From Pelecanus crispus (lineage: Eukaryota; Chordata; Aves; Pelecaniformes; Pelecanidae), in the NCBI RefSeq assembly GCF_030463565.1, contig NC_134660.1, positions 565,501-629,500 on the forward strand: 64,000 nt of DNA, read 5' to 3'. A program made the translations under genes and the position numbers. Each line of letters starts with the position of its first letter. The first letter of the stretch is position 1. Under the pieces are notes generated by a model that made no database searches, was not told the origin of the DNA, and worked only from the letters and a program-made list of their open reading frames with translations. Below, in pieces: positions 58,971 through 64,000 of the stretch.

Positions 58971-61900
58971 TGTCATCAGGCAGGAACCTGGCAAAAAAGC
59001 ACCTCATGGTCCACCTGACACCAAAGTCATGCAGCCATCCAGCTCCGCTGGTGGAAGAGTCCCTGCTGGGGGACAACTGAGGAAACAACAGAGACTCATG
59101 GAGGGGGGAAAAAAAAAAAAGAGCGGAAGGAGCATGCAATCTTTACCAAAGCAATTAGAGGGGTTTCTTGCTTGAAATAATTCAATATAGGTATTACAAA
59201 GGGGCAGAACATACCTGGGATTGACTGCAAACCTCCAAGAAGCACCTTCATGTTGCCAGTTCATGGCACCCTTTACTCATATTTCTGTGTAACAAGTAAC
59301 ACACTGGAAACCACTGTGGCTTTAACGTTTGTGCAAGATTCAGCAGAGAACCTAATCTTACTGCTACCTTCACTGCTTTAGGGTTGTTTTTGCTCAAACT
59401 CTTCCTATTACAGCTCCTGGCTATGGCAGTCCAAATGGGCATTTTGGGAAGGAAGAGAAGGTCCTATTAATCACACGGAAGTGGAAGCAATATATGGTTT
59501 GCAACTCTTATTTCAGGAGGAAGAAAATCCATTGATGGCGGCAAACACTAGCCTATATTGGAAGAGTAATCCAAAACAGCATAGGAAATAGAAATTGGAA
59601 TAAAATGCAACAGGGGAAGATGATGCCAGACTTACCAAAAAGCTTTTATCAGAGTCACCAACTCCAAGCAAAGGAAACACAGACAAGCTCATCCAGACTG
59701 CAGTGAGCATAGCAACAATTGCCATATGGCTCCGAGAAGGGGATTAGCACATGAAATCTGACATGGGCATGGAAGTGCCAAAAGTGAGATGATGAGTGGT
59801 GGGGAAAGAGGAATCTCGGGTCAAGGAGGATTTGCCAGTGAGCTCTTCAGGAAAAGACCTTGAGAGAAATCCTCTCCGATATCGTCAGTAAAGGTACTGA
59901 CAGAGATAAAAATGCAATTTGCTGATGGCACCATGGTGTGCCCTGGGGAGAGCTCACTGTTACCATCAGAGGTGGTAGCTCAGACCAGGACGGGTACAGA
60001 GAAGGACCACAGACAAGGGAAGAACAGTGAGGTTTTCTGACACGAACAAAATGAAAGCTGAAAGAGGATATGTTACAAGGCAGGTCAAAGTTTCAAAGAG
60101 TGATGATGCTCAAAGAGGGGATTATTTAACATAATGAGAAGAGGTAGAAGGTTAAGCCAAGGAAGGGTGCAAGTCAGAGCTTCTCTGTTGTGGAAGTTTC
60201 TGAAAAGAAATGGAGAAAGTCTCCATTACCTGAGAGACTTTCACAGGAGACTGAAAAGGATGCAAAGGACTGTTCAGGAAAGAATGGCCCAAATGTAGGA
60301 TAGAAAGAGTTCTTTCCTCTCAACACACTTTCTCATTTTTCCTATTCATTCTACTTCATGTAACACTTTAAAAAAAAATCATTCTAAATTAAACATTTCA
60401 AATTTATTGAATAAAGGCCACTTTCACTGACCCAAACAATTCTCTTTTCTGCACTTGTTTTGCAAAAAAGATTTTAGATCTTTGCTTTTTTTTTTTTACC
60501 TAGGAATATTATTTGGACAGCAAATCCATTTCCCAGTGAGGTCCTCTCCAAGACTATGTCTGTTGTTCTAGATACTACACACACATTCCAAGAGAATTTT
60601 CCACCTTCAGAAAAGGAAAGGATTTTATCCATTTTTATTAAGAGCAGTTCTAGGTGGGCCTGATCTCATACTGTGATAAGCTGGGAATATGACAACTTCC
60701 AGTCCAGCCAGTGTCCCAAACCAAGACAAGAGATTTTTCTAATGCTCTAGCTCAGAAAGGATTTTTTCTTCTCTGGGTTGAACCACGGTCCTGTTGAAGC
60801 TGGTGGGATTTTTGCCATGGACCTCAACAGCACTAGTTTGGCCAGGTATTTCTCTTCTGTTTTTTCCCTTTTCTTTTGAAGGGTCAAGAGTCAATGGGAA
60901 ACAGATCCCCTTGGCACACAGCAAGCAAGAAAAATTAGAAGCACATGCTTCCCGCTCCCAAAGAGGTACACATGGTGCTGATCCTTTCGAAGAGTTCATT
61001 TAGTCCCTCTGTTCCTCCCAACGAAGGAATGGCAAATTCCTTCGAGTTTGACTCTCCTTTACAGGCTCCCTTTGCCATCCTCAATCTCCCTTTCCATTCC
61101 TGCTTCCCCTTCCTGTCCCAGGATTGGAGCTTAAAGGTAGCTCAGCTCCACTTGACGACCTCAAGGTGACCGGATCTTCTAGAGAGCTCAGTTTTCATGT
61201 GAATCCCAAGCGCTTTGGAAGAAGCTGGTGTTCCCCCTCAAGAGCTGGGTTTGCAGGCTCCTACGGGGGAGCTGAGCCCTGGAAGGCTTCTCCTTGGTTG
61301 TGAGTCCTAACTACTAGCACTGACACTTGTGTCCCCATGCATCTCTTACACTGCCACAGTGAAAACTGGTTTGTGTGATGCTTTTAAATCCCTTGCTATA
61401 GAAAAAAACAGCTGTGCAAGCCCATGCACTGGAAAACCACCGGGTTCCTGCAGTTTATTAAACACTTAATCCCCTTCCCACTAGAGCTGACAGCAAAACG
61501 TCTGCTGACTACAGTGGTAGAACCACGGCCAAAGCATCGGATCTAAATGGAGATTAATTAACGTCTCTGCAGTGGCTGCCTTGTCCAAGGCTAGGGAGAC
61601 CCTGTGTGGAGACACGGGGCAGCACAAGCTCTGCAGGTCCCCGTGGGAGGAGAGGAGAACCACAGGACTCACCTGCACTCAACAGCCTGGCGAAGGACGC
61701 CCTGCGTGTTTAGCACAGCTGAGCTGCGCTGGCTGGCATCTTTGGTTCAAAACTTCTGGTTAAAGAAAGCTGAAAAAGGTCATTAAGATTATTTTGGTTG
61801 AAATTTCTGCTTAAAAAACACCTTTCTAATTGCTCAACTTTGACTTTTTTTTTCCTATTTCAAGTTTATCATTAAAATGGTGGCAAAGATGGGAAACAGG

Positions 61901-64000
61901 AGAGCAGGAACAGCAAAGATACATCAACTACCAGTAACAAAATATTCAGCCTCAATTCAAAAAAATGGATACATTACATTTTGTATATATATTTTAAACA
62001 AATAAATTACACTTTTTGTGGAAAACAGTCATTTTCAATAAGCAACCAAAGCCTTTTGGGTGCAAGGAACATATCAAAGACAGGCATCAAAGAAAAGAGT
62101 ATTAAACCAATTCTTTCTCCTCTCCATTCCAAACACTAACATTTACTTTGGGGGGGAAAAAAAAAGTACGAGATTCTCACATAACATTATGATTCCCACG
62201 ATGCCAAGAACAAGAGGACTTTCAGCAAAGACACCAAACACTGCCAGGATCTCAACAGCCCAGCGAGAGGCAAAACCACAGAGAATTAGAACAAACTTTG
62301 GTGTCATTTATCATTACAGCCCTGGAGCAACTACTACAGGATCCCCTGGAAGGCAAATGCTTTAAAGGCAATACTTTTCAAAGGCGTTATGCTTTCATGC
62401 TGTCTCCTGCCTGTCCCTTCAGAAGCTGCATAAATGATTAAACCAGATTCCTGAAAAGGTGAGTCAGGCTCACAGGACTGCAGACAAATGTTATGGGGGA
62501 AGGCATCGTTTTTTCTCCTTTTGTACCTCCGCGCCAACGAGCTCCTATGCTGTTTTGCCAATGAAGAACACAACATGTCTGAAGGAGAAGCCTGCAGTAG
62601 TGGCAGGTGATGGGTCAGCACTCTGGCATCTCCTCACAGATTTCATTTAGGAATGCTTCCAGCCAACACAGTGACACAGATCTCAAAGTACCTGACCTAT
62701 TTCCCCTTAGGCCCATTGTCAGAATCGCCGTAAGAACACATGAAGATGCTTAACCTGAATAGCTTTGGCAATACCCACAAAACACCTGATCTTAAATGGG
62801 TCGCATCTTCAGCAGAAACATGGAATGGGTCCATATCAGGACCTTCAACCCAGTTGTCCCTATGCCAACACAAAATGGGATTCAAACTCCCAACATTTGC
62901 CATCGCAATAAACAAATCCCACCTGAGAAACCAAGACAGCCAAAGAAGTTATCTTATACCCAGCAAAGCGTCTGTCCTGCATGAATCAAGAGGGGAAGGC
63001 AGCAATTCTCCATACCAATCCAACCCTTATCTATGTTCCCAGGAGTGGACACAAATCTCTAACCTAATTCCTTGAGATGGGAGAGTGACACAAAAAGAGG
63101 GAAAGTAGACAAGCTAAAAAGTGAAGAGAGTAGCATTTTCCACTTCCACCCATGCTGCTGAAGTGGTAATCCTCCGTGGCAACAAGCAAAGCAGCTCAGG
63201 CACCATTCGAGTCTGCCAGTCGTAAGCAATCAGAAGTGACAACTTTCCCACACTCCTCTTCCCCTCACAAAGAGATTTGTTTGAATACGGCAAGAATCAG
63301 AAATAAGCTAAAGGGATGCTGCGTTTGTGCCGGATCACCACTTGTAGCATCTTTAGAAGCTGTGATTTTCTTCTGCAGCCACAGGAGTAGGAGCCCTGAA
63401 CAAAAGCTGAGATTTTGATGCATTTAACCAATTTCAAGAACAAGGACTTTTAAAAAGCCAAATCCAAGTACAACACAGAACAAATGCAATGAGACAGAGC
63501 TAAAATCATGGAAGTTTGCAACGCTGGTGTTGAAAGAAGAGCTCTTTGTATGTTAATGATCTTTCCCCTTCTGTGCCCAACCGCTAAAGGGCGATTCAAG
63601 CCTTCCCTGTGCTGAGAAGATGGGAAATTAAACATGTCCAAGGACAGCCACATACTCTGGCACGCTGTTAAAACCTGCCCCACCCCAGGAGGCCACCATG
63701 AGGGAGCTGCGTTGCTCCAAGCCTCCTTCCTCTCCCCAGTCCCAAAAAGGAGAGGAAACAGCTACTTTGCAGCTGTCTCTAGATGCCTGCGACATCAGAA
63801 GGGCTCCAAGATGCTTAGGGAGGAAGAGCCTGGGCTGCATACAGGCTGGGCGCTATAAGGACCCCAAAGCAGTGTCACATGGAGACTGAAGTTGTGGTGC
63901 TGTCACTCGTGCTGGATCTCTCCTGCCTTTCACTAGTAAGAAAGAGGCGACACACACGGACCCCACCCTGGTAAGTCCTCAGGATTCGGAGTTAGTGGTT

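Larger units (their letters stand above)
50800..64000. other. AT-richer noncoding interval to the right edge
   Basis: No exon with family similarity was found. A/T tracts lie at 50,940-51,000, 52,022-52,043, 56,024-56,043 and 59,107-59,121. Possible old interspersed repeats are at about 56,480-56,700 and 59,960-60,320. The next genes expected from human synteny (TAC4, then KAT7) were not seen. Confidence 0.45.

Noticed and set aside
56480-60320. Two stretches (about 56,480-56,700 and 59,960-60,320) reminiscent of old reptile/bird interspersed repeats
   Set aside because: Similarity is only a recalled impression with no diagnostic ends; a RepeatMasker run would decide.
32170-64000. TAC4 or KAT7 exons, expected next by human synteny
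   Set aside because: No tachykinin FxGLM motif or MYST acetyltransferase segment was found in either strand's open frames; they may lie beyond the window or be absent.

Overview
This is vertebrate nuclear DNA, most likely from a bird or a close sauropsid relative. It shows split genes with canonical GT/AG junctions, CpG-island promoters, many GC-rich minisatellites, and two CR1 LINE 3' ends of the avian type at 47,925-48,064 and 35,852-35,897. There are no bacterial operons, CRISPR arrays or phage genes. Three protein genes can be read exon by exon.

(1) Positions 53-12,930, minus strand: the first 20 coding exons (847 codons, all in frame) of integrin alpha-3 (ITGA3). The 3' end of the gene, with the cleavage site, transmembrane helix and tail, lies left of base 1. 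Intron 1 is 6.6 kb and holds a tight cluster of AP-1 sites. (2) Positions 13,350-17,600: a repeat-rich spacer between the divergent ITGA3 and DLX3 promoters. It carries four different minisatellites, a hexanucleotide microsatellite and a tRNA-like SINE fragment. (3) Positions 18,743-21,846, plus strand: DLX3, three exons. Exon 3 reads as DLX3 only if one extra base and one missing base, about 100 nt apart, are allowed for. (4) Positions 23,110-28,340: the DLX3-DLX4 intergenic interval, with a candidate homeodomain-bound element near 28.1 kb. (5) Positions 28,743-32,001, minus strand: DLX4, three intact exons, 244 codons-worth of protein. (6) Positions 32,170-64,000: about 32 kb in which I recognise no gene. 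It falls from GC-rich to AT-richer and contains several stretches that look like conserved regulatory DNA (homeodomain, AP-1 and GATA motifs).

The order ITGA3 - DLX3 - DLX4, with DLX3 and DLX4 converging, is the tetrapod Dlx3/Dlx4 bigene cluster (human 17q21.33, there in inverted orientation). DLX3 and DLX4 encode Distal-less homeodomain factors of ectoderm, placenta or epidermis, and skeletal development. ITGA3 encodes the laminin-receptor alpha chain of epithelia. The large noncoding flank of DLX4 is the natural place for their shared enhancers. I found no evidence of a wholly new biological system. The most useful leads are the DLX3 exon 3 frame anomaly, the intact DLX4, the AP-1 cluster and the candidate enhancers. 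Comparisons with human proteins are from memory, and no alignment was run.
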